46,243 nt of DNA from GCA-2737665 sp044344795. GTDB taxonomy: Bacteria; Bacteroidota; Bacteroidia; Palsa-965. A model generated the notes under the pieces. The model made no database searches and was not told where the DNA came from. It was given only the letters and a program-made list of their open reading frames with translations. Positions within the stretch are counted from its first letter, which is position 1. The number at the start of each line of letters is the position of its first letter. Below are positions 8,679-17,135 of this stretch, in pieces. Both the position numbers and the translations under genes were made by a program. The stretch covers positions 1 to 46,243 of the forward strand of contig JBIJCF010000028.1 of assembly GCA_044344795.1 (NCBI GenBank), read 5' to 3'.

Positions 8679-9140
8679 ATGAGCATTTTAATTAACACAC
8701 TTATTGTCATCGTTACGTTTTTCTTTATGGAATTCATGGCGTGGTTTACGCACAAATACGTCATGCACGGCTTTTTGTGGTATTTGCATCGCGATCATCA
8801 CCAGGGCAAGGAAGGATTTTTTGAAAAAAATGACTCTTTCTTTTTGATTTTCGCCGTCCCAAGCGCTTATTGTTACATGACCGGTTTGATGTATGACGAT
8901 TTTCGTTTATTCATCGGCATCGGTATTTCTTTATACGGTTTGTGTTACTTTCTAGTGCACGATATCATCATCCATCAGCGTTTTAAAATTTGGAGAAACT
9001 GGAATAATCGTTATGTGTTGGGCATTCGTCGTGCGCACAAGATTCACCACAAATATTTAGGTAAAGAAGACGGTGAAAATTTCGGAATGCTCATCGTTCC
9101 AATGCGTTATTTTAAACTCAATTATAAAGAGCGCAACTAA
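8679..9140 (+). CDS. crtZ: Beta-carotene hydroxylase CrtZ
   Basis: A 153-aa membrane di-iron hydroxylase that puts a 3-OH on the beta ring. All four His clusters of the family are present in order: HKYVMH, HRDHH, HDIIIH and HKIHH. The length and the FFMEFMAWFTHKYVMHG start are typical. Its stop overlaps the cyclase start by one base (TAATG), so the two genes form an operon; cruF lies 68 bp upstream on the same strand. Confidence 0.93.
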   Translation: MSILINTLIVIVTFFFMEFMAWFTHKYVMHGFLWYLHRDHHQGKEGFFEKNDSFFLIFAVPSAYCYMTGLMYDDFRLFIGIGISLYGLCYFLVHDIIIHQRFKIWRNWNNRYVLGIRRAHKIHHKYLGKEDGENFGMLIVPMRYFKLNYKERN

Positions 9141-9817
9141 TGAATCCTCACTACACGTATGCTGCATTGCATGTGGGTGCGTTTACGTTTCCATTTCTTT
9201 TAAGTTTTGACAAGCGTGTAGCGTTTTATCGAAAATGGAAATTTCTTTTTCCTGCAATTGCTCTTGTTGCGGCAGTATTCATTATTTGGGATATTTATTT
9301 CACCAAATGGGGCGTTTGGAGTTTTAATCCCGATTACATTACCGGAATTTATATCAAGAATTTACCATGGGAAGAAGTGCTGTTTTTCTTCACCATTCCA
9401 TATTGCTGTCTATTTATTTACGAATGTGTCATTGCGTATTTTCCACGAATCGATTTTCCGAAAACGGCTCGTGGAATTACAGTTACTTTGGCCGGCATAA
9501 CGTTACTTGTTGGCGCACTGAATATGGATAAATACTACACTTCATGGTCGGCGCTCGGTTCATTCGTCCTACTCGTTGTGATGGCGGTGAAAAACTATTC
9601 GTGGATGAGTAAATTTTGGGTGAGTTATGTTATCGTAGCCATTCCATTCTTTATTTGTAACGGAATTTTAACGGCAAAACCGGTGGTGTTGTACAATAAT
9701 GATGAGAACCTCGCGATTCGAATGTACACGATTCCCGTTGAAGACTTGATGTACAACTTTATCATGCTCGCAGGAGTAACCATTTTGTTTGAGCAATTCC
9801 GCAAAAAGAGCGCATAA
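9140..9817 (+). CDS. Lycopene cyclase, fused CrtYc-CrtYd type
   Basis: A 225-aa membrane protein with about six to seven hydrophobic helices and two copies of the lycopene-cyclase domain. The first half has WGVWSFNP, GIYIKNLPWEEVLFFF (PxEE). The second has NGILTAKPVVLYNN and TIPVEDLMYN (PxED). This heterodimer-derived fused cyclase is typical of flavobacteria. Cyclising one end of lycopene would give the gamma-carotene that CruF, CrtD and CrtZ then modify. Start at the TAATG overlap with crtZ. Confidence 0.88.
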   Translation: MNPHYTYAALHVGAFTFPFLLSFDKRVAFYRKWKFLFPAIALVAAVFIIWDIYFTKWGVWSFNPDYITGIYIKNLPWEEVLFFFTIPYCCLFIYECVIAYFPRIDFPKTARGITVTLAGITLLVGALNMDKYYTSWSALGSFVLLVVMAVKNYSWMSKFWVSYVIVAIPFFICNGILTAKPVVLYNNDENLAIRMYTIPVEDLMYNFIMLAGVTILFEQFRKKSA

Positions 9818-9852
9818 TTACCAACATCACTTATGGGCAAGTAATAAGGCAA

Positions 9853-9860
9853 TATATTTG
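9853..9860 (+). promoter_or_regulatory. -7 promoter element TATATTTG for xseAB
   Basis: A perfect TAnnTTTG match 5 bp before the xseA ATG, implying a very short leader. Confidence 0.7.
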
Positions 9861-9865
9861 GAGTA

Positions 9866-11230
9866 ATGTCTGATGTTGTTGCTTCCATATCCTTGTCAGA
9901 ACTGTGTTCGTTGATCGACGATACGCTGAAAGTGTCTTTTCATAATCGCGCGTGGTGGGTGTTGGCAGAAATCAAAGAGCGCACGGAGCGGGGAGAAGCC
10001 ATATATCTCGAATTAGTACAGAAAGGTGAACGCCATGATGTAATTGCGCGATTGAGTGCGTCTGTGTGGAGAAAGGAAGCCATATACGCATTCCGCAATT
10101 TTGAAGACCTTACCGGAAAGCGCCCGGATAAAGGCATGCAGGTGTTGCTGAAAGTTGGCGTACAGTTTCATCCTGTTTATGGAGTTTCCGTTCAGGTGTT
10201 CGATATCGATTCCACTCACATGCTGGGGCAGCTGGAACTGATGCGTCGTGAAACGATAAAACAACTTGCGGCACGACCGTACATTCGTTTGGTGGACGAA
10301 GAACTTCGTACGCCGAATAAAGCGTTGATTCTCGCACCCGTTATTAAACGTATTGCGATAATTACTTCGCCTTCAGCTGCAGGATATGAAGATTTTAAAC
10401 ACACGTTAGCATCTAACCCTTACGGTTATCGTTTTCAAACACGTTCGTATTATGCCATGGTGCAAGGCGAGCAGGCCGCGGTGCAAATGAAAGATCAATT
10501 GGTGAAGATATTTGAAGAAGTGCAAGCGGGTCGAATATTTGATGCAGTAGTGATTGTACGCGGAGGCGGGGCGCAAAGCGATCTCTTGCCATTCGATCAA
10601 TTTGTTTTGGCGCATGCGGTAGCGAAATTCCCCATTCCGGTCATTACGGGAATTGGTCATTTGAAAAACGAAAGCGTGGTGGATATGGTGGCTCACAGTC
10701 CGCTTAAAACTCCTACACAGGTTGCGGAATTTATCATTGATCATAACCGCGATTACGAAGAGACAATGGAAGGACTTGCATTTCGTGTTTTTCAATCGGC
10801 GAAGGAACGTTTACATGCGGAAGAAATTCGCATTCAACATCATGGAATTACGGTGACGCAAGGCACAGTGCAATTGTTACATGTGGCTTCTAATCGTTTA
10901 AGTCGTTTACGGGAACGAATTAATTGGTCGTCGCAAAGACTTACTGCAGATGCCAATCGGAAGTTAGACGATCAATTTAAATTGATCAAGGATAGCGTAA
11001 GTAGAAGATTGGAACGTCAGCAACACCAATTATTGGTGATAGAGGCTCAAATGAAAAATGCATCACCGGAAAAAATATTATCACGTGGATTTGCCTGGTT
11101 GACTGCGGGTGACGAAATCTTGACGTCGGTTCATCAATTACAACCGCAAACGGCAATTACAGCACATTTAAAAGATGGAACAGCGCAGTTGAATGTAGTA
11201 CAGATTAATAAATCGCAACGAGATGAGTGA
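9866..11230 (+). CDS. xseA: Exodeoxyribonuclease VII large subunit
   Basis: A 454-aa catalytic subunit of Exo VII, which degrades single-stranded DNA from both ends. It has an N-terminal OB-fold (about residues 5-110), then the catalytic domain with IAIITSPSAAGYEDF, VIVRGGGAQSDLLPFD, ITGIGHLKNESVVDMVAH and LKTPTQVAEF. A long coiled-coil region (about 300-400) follows, and the conserved C-terminal PEKILSRGFAW. These match the Bacteroidota form of the subunit. It overlaps xseB by 8 bp. Confidence 0.93.
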   Translation: MSDVVASISLSELCSLIDDTLKVSFHNRAWWVLAEIKERTERGEAIYLELVQKGERHDVIARLSASVWRKEAIYAFRNFEDLTGKRPDKGMQVLLKVGVQFHPVYGVSVQVFDIDSTHMLGQLELMRRETIKQLAARPYIRLVDEELRTPNKALILAPVIKRIAIITSPSAAGYEDFKHTLASNPYGYRFQTRSYYAMVQGEQAAVQMKDQLVKIFEEVQAGRIFDAVVIVRGGGAQSDLLPFDQFVLAHAVAKFPIPVITGIGHLKNESVVDMVAHSPLKTPTQVAEFIIDHNRDYEETMEGLAFRVFQSAKERLHAEEIRIQHHGITVTQGTVQLLHVASNRLSRLRERINWSSQRLTADANRKLDDQFKLIKDSVSRRLERQQHQLLVIEAQMKNASPEKILSRGFAWLTAGDEILTSVHQLQPQTAITAHLKDGTAQLNVVQINKSQRDE

Positions 11231-11432
11231 AGAATTTAATTACCAAAAAGCAATGGATGAATTGCAGGAAATTTCGCGCGCCATTGAAAACGAAACCATT
11301 CCATTGGATGATTTGGCTAAGAAAGTTAAACGTGCTTCAGAGCTGATTACGTTTTGCCGAGAAAAGCTTCGCAGCACTGAGGATGAAGTGAATAAGATCA
11401 TTGACGGAATGGACTTCCCGGAAGGTGATTAA
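11223..11432 (+). CDS. xseB: Exodeoxyribonuclease VII small subunit
   Basis: A 69-aa helical protein with the family pattern FNYQKAMDELQEISRAIEN, then PLDDLAKKVKRASEL and a final helix reaching EVNKII. It binds the large subunit's coiled coil to form Exo VII. Its start lies within the end of xseA (8-bp overlap), and its end overlaps the convergent PorP-like gene by 4 bp. Confidence 0.9.
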   Translation: MSEEFNYQKAMDELQEISRAIENETIPLDDLAKKVKRASELITFCREKLRSTEDEVNKIIDGMDFPEGD

Positions 11433-12292
11433 TCTCGCGTTCCGAATTCATACCATGTTCGTGGAATGTTGCAGGACGTTCCGTTGCATTCTGATGAAAT
11501 GATTCTAAATACAAATCCTGTTTCAACAGCCCATGATCCCGAGTGTTGTTCAGCCTGCACCAACCATTTTAGCGCTTTGGTAGAAACACCTGTTCGTATA
11601 ATCATCCCATTGCCGGTAATGCTGCTTTGGTAGCCGACTCCAAGTACAACACGATGAGCAAATCGGAAAGGCACCACAATGTTTCCCTGAAGTTGATTTG
11701 ATTGATATGTCAACAGTAATTCCGGCAAAACATCCCAGCGCGCACTAAGATCTTTTTTAGTGCCGGTCATGAAACGATAATTTGCTTTAGCAGCATTGGT
11801 ATTAAATGCATCACTCGCGCTAAATCCGAAATACGTTCCATTCAAGTCGGTTATAAATAGTCCGAAATCTGACGCTAGGGCATTGGTAGAAATTGCAGGT
11901 GTTGCCGATTCGTTCCCGTTAAGACGCAAATGGCTATATCGAACGCGAACTCCCGCACTACTCATCCAATTCCCGACTCTGAATTTTCCTGCGTAACGCA
12001 TGCCTACACCCGTATATCGGTACTGTTCCGATTTACTTCCGGAATAGGAAACATCCCATGCTCCACGAACGAAATCGTTATTATCATTTCCGATGCCAAC
12101 TTGCCAAGAATTGCCTGAGGACTGGTTGTAACGGTGCGCCAATGCGAGGAAGGGCGACCCGGGACAATACGGACACAACGCCGCTGGATTGTTGAAGGAA
12201 CGTTGATTGAGTGTCATGGCAAAGTTTGGCTCGAATTGGCCGAATGCAGTAAAAGTCAATAAGGACAGACAAGTGGAAAGTATCGTTCTCAT
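11429..12292 (-). CDS. PorP/SprF-like outer-membrane protein
   Basis: A 287-aa protein with a signal peptide (MRTILSTCLSLLTFTAFGQ). The N-terminal FAMTLNQRSFNNPAA recalls the NPAxxG start of the PorP/SprF family of T9SS-linked 14-strand barrels, and Gly/aromatic alternating strands follow throughout. PorP/SprF proteins often anchor CHU_C (type B sorted) cargo, and such cargo is encoded at 37.7 kb. Family assignment is moderate; an unrelated small barrel is possible. A CxxC pair (CPYCPG) soon after the signal is unusual. Confidence 0.6.
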   Translation of the reverse strand: MRTILSTCLSLLTFTAFGQFEPNFAMTLNQRSFNNPAALCPYCPGSPFLALAHRYNQSSGNSWQVGIGNDNNDFVRGAWDVSYSGSKSEQYRYTGVGMRYAGKFRVGNWMSSAGVRVRYSHLRLNGNESATPAISTNALASDFGLFITDLNGTYFGFSASDAFNTNAAKANYRFMTGTKKDLSARWDVLPELLLTYQSNQLQGNIVVPFRFAHRVVLGVGYQSSITGNGMIIRTGVSTKALKWLVQAEQHSGSWAVETGFVFRIISSECNGTSCNIPRTWYEFGTRD

Positions 12293-12357
12293 GGTGATGA
12301 TTTTGGTGATATAACACCAATTGAAAAAAAGGATACAAGCAACTCGCCGCGCTTACT

Positions 12358-12365
12358 TACCTTTG
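12358..12365 (+). promoter_or_regulatory. -7 promoter element TACCTTTG for the DUF4296 gene
   Basis: A perfect TAnnTTTG match 7 bp before the ATG at 12373. Confidence 0.7.
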
Positions 12366-12372
12366 TAAATAC

Positions 12373-12813
12373 ATGAGAGAAATGATACTCTTCGTTTTGA
12401 TCCTGCTGTTCGGTTGTTCCGAGCCGGATCCTGCTGTGCCGACTATTGAACGCCCTGCTGATTTGATCGAAGAGTCTAAGATGGTGCAAGTTATGGCTGA
12501 TGTGCACATGCTGGAAGCGGCAATCAGCGCGACGACTCCACCTCCTCGTTCACGCGGTCCAATGTTGGCGCCGGGACAAGATGCCGTTCACAATAATCTG
12601 GTTGAAGGTTTTGAAAACCGCAAGCCGCTTCCGTACTATGATGTTTTCGTGAAGCATCAAGTGAGTCGCGATCAATACGAAAGAAGTATGCAATACTATT
12701 CAGCAGATCCTGCAGCATTTGCGCTACTTTACGATAAGGTAATTGCAGAATTGACCAAGAGACACGAGGAGCTGAAGAATAAGTCGGCAGCGAAGACTTC
12801 GACACCCAATTAA
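12373..12813 (+). CDS. DUF4296 lipoprotein
   Basis: A 146-aa lipoprotein with lipobox LLFGC at about residue 15. It has the DUF4296 pattern RPADLIEESKMVQVMADVHM followed by LEAAIS, then YYDVFVKHQVSRDQYERSMQYYSADPAAF, a helix-rich fold common in Bacteroidota. The mature start is proline- and acid-rich. Function is unknown. A strong bidirectional terminator follows 9 bp after the stop. Confidence 0.82.
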   Translation: MREMILFVLILLFGCSEPDPAVPTIERPADLIEESKMVQVMADVHMLEAAISATTPPPRSRGPMLAPGQDAVHNNLVEGFENRKPLPYYDVFVKHQVSRDQYERSMQYYSADPAAFALLYDKVIAELTKRHEELKNKSAAKTSTPN

Positions 12814-12822
12814 TTAGAAATT

Positions 12823-12856
12823 AAAACGGACAGCCGTAACGCCTGTCCGTTTTTGT
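12823..12856. terminator. Bidirectional intrinsic terminator
   Basis: Perfect stem AAAACGGACAG/CTGTCCGTTTT (12823-12833 and 12843-12853) with a 9-nt loop. There is a T-run on the right and an A-run on the left, so it can stop both the DUF4296 gene and the convergent small gene. Confidence 0.85.
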
Positions 12857-12875
12857 TATACATGGAGGGATGAGA

Positions 12876-13205
12876 TTACTGCCCGAAATGAATCTGTATG
12901 GAGTATAACGTATCGCTGATAACAGGTGCGTTTTCTACGTAGTACTGATCAAGTTTTTGAGTGATTAATTCTTTTTGTTTTTCGTTGGAGGCATCAATGC
13001 TGATGATGTTGACGTGTCCTTGATTATTGATCGAGAAGGTCACAACTGCAATACCTGCGCCCACTTCTTTGCGTTCTTTTGCGCTGAACGTTAAGCAGGT
13101 GTTGATCTTTTTCATCAATTCTTTGTTGCCGTCGCGATGGTTTGAAGCTGCAGAAGCTGTTGCGATACCTAATAAAAGTGCCAGTGTTAAAGCTAATGTT
13201 TTCAT
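12876..13205 (-). CDS. Small secreted protein, TonB C-terminal-like
   Basis: A 109-aa protein. The ATG at 13205 gives a signal peptide MKTLALTLALLLGIATASA. Longer in-frame starts upstream add a Gln-rich stretch before it and are unlikely. The mature domain contains VVTFSINNQGHVNIISIDA followed by an alternating helix and strand (QKELITQKLDQYYV). This resembles the beta-alpha-beta of TonB C-terminal domains (VxFxVxxdGxvxxvxV), though it is short and lacks a membrane anchor. It may be a periplasmic fragment-type protein of unknown role. Confidence 0.6.
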   Translation of the reverse strand: MKTLALTLALLLGIATASAASNHRDGNKELMKKINTCLTFSAKERKEVGAGIAVVTFSINNQGHVNIISIDASNEKQKELITQKLDQYYVENAPVISDTLYSIQIHFGQ

Positions 13206-13304
13206 TGTTTTGGGATGTTGTTGTTGCATTTTGATCATAAGACGGCACAGTCTCGTGGGTTGTTACAACTCCGAAAGAAAAAAATCAAAATTTTATGAAA
13301 GCCT

Positions 13305-14303
13305 TTATTGGCCGTAGAATGCGGCAGCCTCCGGAATGTAGTCGGTTGCTCGTCGATATTTAAAATCTGTTAAAGTACACGTAATCGAACTGCCATCAAA
13401 TCGATTGATCTCGTGTGCGGCACGAGAAGTTTCTTTGGTGATGCGCGGTGTGCGATTTGTGATTATGGTCAACAATTTTTCTAAACGCCAGCCAATTCCT
13501 AGTAGGAATGGAGATGCGTATGTAGAAGTTGTTTTACGATTCCATGCGGTAAGAATCGAGTCAAATACTTCCCGATATGTTAAATTATCACTTACCAAAA
13601 TAAATCGTTTGCCGCTGATTCGTTCGTTCGTTAATCGAACTGCCGCAGTAGCCACATCTCGCACATCGACATATCCGGTTACGCCATTTGTAAACCAGGA
13701 GCCATTTTTGCTCAACGCATCAAACAATTGCAAACTTCCTTGTTTACTCTTTCCGTATCCAACAATAAAACCCGGATTTAAAATAACCGCATCCAGTCCT
13801 TCTTCCATGCCCCGCCATACTTCACGCTCTGCGGTGTATTTGCTGATGGCATATACAGAATGTGACGGATCTTTTTTCCAATGTAATTCTTCGGTTATTA
13901 ATGAACCGTCGGTTGTTTTACCCAATGCAGCGATGGAACTGATGTAACAAAGTTTCTTGATGCCAAGGTCGAGACACAGATTCACGATATTGGCCGTTCC
14001 TTCCGCGTTTACACGGAAAAGTTCTTTTTCCTTGGACGATTCAAAAGAAATCAATGCAGCGGCATGGTACACGGTGGTTACGTTCTGCATAGCATCTTCC
14101 AGCGCTCCAAGGTCCAGCAAGTCGCCATCAACCCAATCTATTTGCTGCAATAATGCAGTCGCGTTGTGGTGAGCAAAAATCGATTCAATAAGTTGCAGAT
14201 TAGATGATCTTCTTTTCAGCGCACGCACACGCTCGCCCGACTGCAAAAGCTGTAAAGCCAAGTGCGAACCAACCAACCCCGTAGCGCCTGTTATAAGGAT
14301 CAT
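13305..14303 (-). CDS. NAD(P)-dependent epimerase/dehydratase family protein
   Basis: An extended SDR of about 332 aa. The ATG at 14303 starts directly at the Rossmann motif MILITGATGLVGSHLALQL. The open frame runs 48 codons further upstream, but a TATCTTTA promoter box lies in between. Catalytic YAISKYTAER is present, as are DWVDGDLLD (the base-binding loop), YHAAALISF and LNPGFIVGYG. Members of this group act on sugar nucleotides, flavonols or sterol-like alcohols; the substrate is unresolved. Its promoter is divergent from tyrS. Confidence 0.82.
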   Translation of the reverse strand: MILITGATGLVGSHLALQLLQSGERVRALKRRSSNLQLIESIFAHHNATALLQQIDWVDGDLLDLGALEDAMQNVTTVYHAAALISFESSKEKELFRVNAEGTANIVNLCLDLGIKKLCYISSIAALGKTTDGSLITEELHWKKDPSHSVYAISKYTAEREVWRGMEEGLDAVILNPGFIVGYGKSKQGSLQLFDALSKNGSWFTNGVTGYVDVRDVATAAVRLTNERISGKRFILVSDNLTYREVFDSILTAWNRKTTSTYASPFLLGIGWRLEKLLTIITNRTPRITKETSRAAHEINRFDGSSITCTLTDFKYRRATDYIPEAAAFYGQ

Positions 14304-14307
14304 GAGG

Positions 14308-14315
14308 TAAAGATA
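14308..14315 (-). promoter_or_regulatory. -7 promoter element TATCTTTA for the epimerase gene
   Basis: On the minus strand the box reads TATCTTTA, one base from TAnnTTTG, and ends 4 bp before the ATG at 14303. Confidence 0.55.
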
Positions 14316-14358
14316 CGCTGCACGAATTAATCCGTACGTGTGTTTCGGTCTGCCGATG

Positions 14359-14366
14359 TATCTTTG
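14359..14366 (+). promoter_or_regulatory. -7 promoter element TATCTTTG for tyrS
   Basis: A perfect TAnnTTTG match. The ATG lies 43 bp downstream at 14410, so the leader is about 35-40 nt, longer than that of most genes here. Confidence 0.65.
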
Positions 14367-14409
14367 CCCCGATTTTCGCTGATTACCGCAAGAAATTAAA
14401 CTACATAAA

Positions 14410-15708
14410 ATGAAAAACTTTATTGAAGAATTGCGCTGGCGCCGCATGTTGCAGGATGTAATGCCCGGAACCGAAGAATTATTGATGAAAGAGCAGGTTC
14501 GCGGCTATATAGGTTTTGATCCGACTGCAGATTCATTGGGTGTAGGAAATCTTGTGCAGATCATGACGTTATTGCATTTTCAGCAATGCGGACATCAACC
14601 GATAGCGTTGGTGGGTGGTGCAACGGGAATGGTGGGCGATCCTTCCGGGAAATCAGCAGAGCGAAATTTATTGTCGGAAGAAACGTTACACCATAATTTA
14701 AATTGTCAGCGCAAGCAGTTAGAAAAATTTCTCGATTTCAATTGCGGTAGCAATGCGGCCTTGATCGTGAATAACTACGATTGGTTCAAGGGCTTGTCTT
14801 TTCTTGATTTTATTCGCGACACGGGAAAGCATATCACCGTCAATTACATGATGGCGAAAGATTCGGTAAAGAAGCGTTTGACGGGCGAAGAGCGCGAGGG
14901 CATGTCGTTTACGGAATTTACGTATCAGTTAATTCAGGGATACGACTTTTATCATTTATGGAAGAACGATGGTGTGAAGTTGCAAATGGGTGGTTCTGAT
15001 CAGTGGGGAAATATCACCACGGGGACGGAATTAATTCGTCGTAAAGCAGGAGGAGAGGCGTGGGCATTAACAACGCCTTTAATTAAAAAGGCAGACGGCA
15101 CCAAATTCGGCAAAACTGAAGGCGGTAATATTTGGTTGGATGCGAAACGCACCACACCGTATGAGTTTTATCAATTTTGGATGAATGCCGCAGATGAAGA
15201 TGCAGGCAATTTCATTCGCATATTTACATTAAAGACGCGAGAAGAAATTGAAGCGATTGAGTCGGAACATTTGGCGGCTCCGCATTTACGGGGTTTGCAG
15301 CGCGCTCTTGCCGAAGACATCACCACTCGTGTACACAGTGCTGATGAATTAAAAATGGCGCAAGCTGCAACAGAAGTGTTGTTTGGAAAAGGTACTATTG
15401 AACAATTGTCTCGTTTTAACGACGAGCAATTCGTCGGCATATTTGTGGGTGCCGGTGTAGCAGTGGCAGAAGTAGCAGAAAGTGAATTGGCGCAGGGAAT
15501 TGGTGTTCTTGATTTGATTGCTGAGAAATCAGGATTGGTGGCTTCCAAAGGCGAAGGTCGCAAGTTGATTCAAGGGAATGGCTTGTCCATTAACAAAAAC
15601 AAAGTCTCCGATGCCAATCTTTCTATTACGAAAGATCAACTCATCAATGGGAAATACTTGTTGTTGCAAAAGGGCAAGAAAGACTATTGTTTGGTGAAGT
15701 TGGTGTGA
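14410..15708 (+). CDS. tyrS: Tyrosyl-tRNA synthetase
   Basis: A 432-aa class I synthetase charging tRNA-Tyr. The Rossmann domain has GYIGFDPTADSL, LVGGATGMVGDPSGKSAER, the tyrosine-binding YQLIQGYDFYHLW and MGGSDQWGNITTG, and the KFGKT form of the KMSKS loop. The C-terminal S4-like RNA-binding domain (about 365-432) includes GEGRKLIQGNGLSINK. Odd: the HIGH signature reads GVGN (codons GGT GTA GGA AAT), so its first His is Gly. A strong terminator follows. Confidence 0.94.
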   Translation: MKNFIEELRWRRMLQDVMPGTEELLMKEQVRGYIGFDPTADSLGVGNLVQIMTLLHFQQCGHQPIALVGGATGMVGDPSGKSAERNLLSEETLHHNLNCQRKQLEKFLDFNCGSNAALIVNNYDWFKGLSFLDFIRDTGKHITVNYMMAKDSVKKRLTGEEREGMSFTEFTYQLIQGYDFYHLWKNDGVKLQMGGSDQWGNITTGTELIRRKAGGEAWALTTPLIKKADGTKFGKTEGGNIWLDAKRTTPYEFYQFWMNAADEDAGNFIRIFTLKTREEIEAIESEHLAAPHLRGLQRALAEDITTRVHSADELKMAQAATEVLFGKGTIEQLSRFNDEQFVGIFVGAGVAVAEVAESELAQGIGVLDLIAEKSGLVASKGEGRKLIQGNGLSINKNKVSDANLSITKDQLINGKYLLLQKGKKDYCLVKLV

Positions 15709-15784
15709 TTTTAAGTTAACGATTGTAAGTAATTTGTACTTCTATTTCATTGCTGCAATCAGACTATTAAACTTATACGACGAA

Positions 15785-15813
15785 AAAAAAGTTCTCATTT
15801 CGAGAACTTTTTT
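15785..15813. terminator. Bidirectional intrinsic terminator
   Basis: Perfect 12-bp stem AAAAAAGTTCTC/GAGAACTTTTTT (15785-15796 and 15802-15813) with loop ATTTC. It lies between convergent tyrS and the amidohydrolase gene, with T-runs on both strands. Confidence 0.9.
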
Positions 15814-15820
15814 CTTTTGT

Positions 15821-17122
15821 TTATTTCGGATCTAAACCGTATTTCTTCAAATATATTTCGTTCAACTCTTGCTGCTCGTTTCTTAAATCGAGGCGTTTTC
15901 CTTCAATGAAGGCCCAGGTAACTTTGTTGGTTGACATTTCTAATGCATCACCTTCAGAAATAAACAATGTCGCGTCTTTTCCGGCCTCCAGTGTTCCGGT
16001 TCGATCAGCAATACCAAGAATTAACGCTGCATTGCCTGTAAGTGCAGCAACAGCTTGTTCTTTCGGCAATCCGTAAGCAACAGCAGTACCCGCAAGGAAC
16101 GGCAAATTACGGGTGTGCGAAGCTTCCTGATCGCCTTCGTTTTGGAAACAGAACAATACGCCTGCATCGTGAAGTTGTGCCGCAGTTTTAAACGGTTGGT
16201 CCAAATCATCACCTGATCTCACCGGTAAAGAATGCACGCGGGTCAACATCACCGAAATATTTTTGTTTTTCAAGAACTCGGCACATTTCCAGCTATCAGT
16301 ACCACCCACGATTACAACGTGCTTCACGCCAAACTTCTGAGCAAAGGCTACACTTTCTGTAATGTCTTTCACCGCATCGGCATGAATATATAAGCGCTGT
16401 GTGCCGTTAAACACGCCACGCATGGCTTCAAAATGAAGGTTACGTTCGCTCGGATTTTCCAGATAGGCTTTCGCTTCTGCGAAAAACTGTTGTAATTCCT
16501 GCTTTTGTGCTTCGTAATTCTTACTCTTCTCGTATACAATCCCATTATCACTCCACTGTCTGCTATAAATAGATGGCCAGTTGATATGAACGCCGTCATC
16601 TTTGCGCTGTGTTGCATCGGTCCAATTCCATCCGTCTAATTGCATAACAGAAGAAGTCCCCGAAATGCGTCCTCCGCGTGGTGTAACCTGAGCAAGTAAA
16701 ACACCGTTCGTTCTGACCGTTGGAATAATACGCGATTCGGCATTGTATGCAATCTGCGAACGCACATGAGGGTTGTATCCGCCAACTTCATACCAGTCGT
16801 TGCTGGCACGAACAGCTTCGATTTCCGTTAAACCAAGTGTGGAGTTCGGAGCAATAAAGCCGGGATAGACATGTTTACCTGAAATATTGATCGTGGTATC
16901 CCAAGCACTCATGTCAATGCGCATGGTTCGGGCATCGCCAATTAATGTGATTTTTCCGTCTTTGAAACCAACCACAGAGTTCTCAATGAGCTGACCATTG
17001 CCAATGTGTGCAATTCCGTTCATCAACAATATACTCTTCTTTTGTTTCGCTGCAGGAATAGGTTGTTGCGCCCCAACGTGCAACGCAATACCTGTGCATA
17101 GTATAAGGAATGTTGTTTTCAT
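15821..17122 (-). CDS. Secreted amidohydrolase-family protein lacking the metal-binding HxH
   Basis: A protein of about 433 aa with signal peptide MKTTFLILCTGIALHVGAQ; I chose the ATG at 17122 because upstream in-frame codons add only a polar tail. The amidohydrolase layout is clear. The N-terminal composite beta domain ends in KHVYPGFIAPNSTLGL, exactly where active enzymes have GLIDxHxH. The C-terminal segment is ALTGNAALILGIADRTGTLEAGKDATLF. The first two metal-ligand His are thus missing, suggesting a non-canonical or inactive domain. It follows the 1028-aa gene by 13 bp, so they share an operon and probably a complex. Confidence 0.8.
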   Translation of the reverse strand: MKTTFLILCTGIALHVGAQQPIPAAKQKKSILLMNGIAHIGNGQLIENSVVGFKDGKITLIGDARTMRIDMSAWDTTINISGKHVYPGFIAPNSTLGLTEIEAVRASNDWYEVGGYNPHVRSQIAYNAESRIIPTVRTNGVLLAQVTPRGGRISGTSSVMQLDGWNWTDATQRKDDGVHINWPSIYSRQWSDNGIVYEKSKNYEAQKQELQQFFAEAKAYLENPSERNLHFEAMRGVFNGTQRLYIHADAVKDITESVAFAQKFGVKHVVIVGGTDSWKCAEFLKNKNISVMLTRVHSLPVRSGDDLDQPFKTAAQLHDAGVLFCFQNEGDQEASHTRNLPFLAGTAVAYGLPKEQAVAALTGNAALILGIADRTGTLEAGKDATLFISEGDALEMSTNKVTWAFIEGKRLDLRNEQQELNEIYLKKYGLDPK

Positions 17123-17135
17123 GTTCGTGGGTCGC

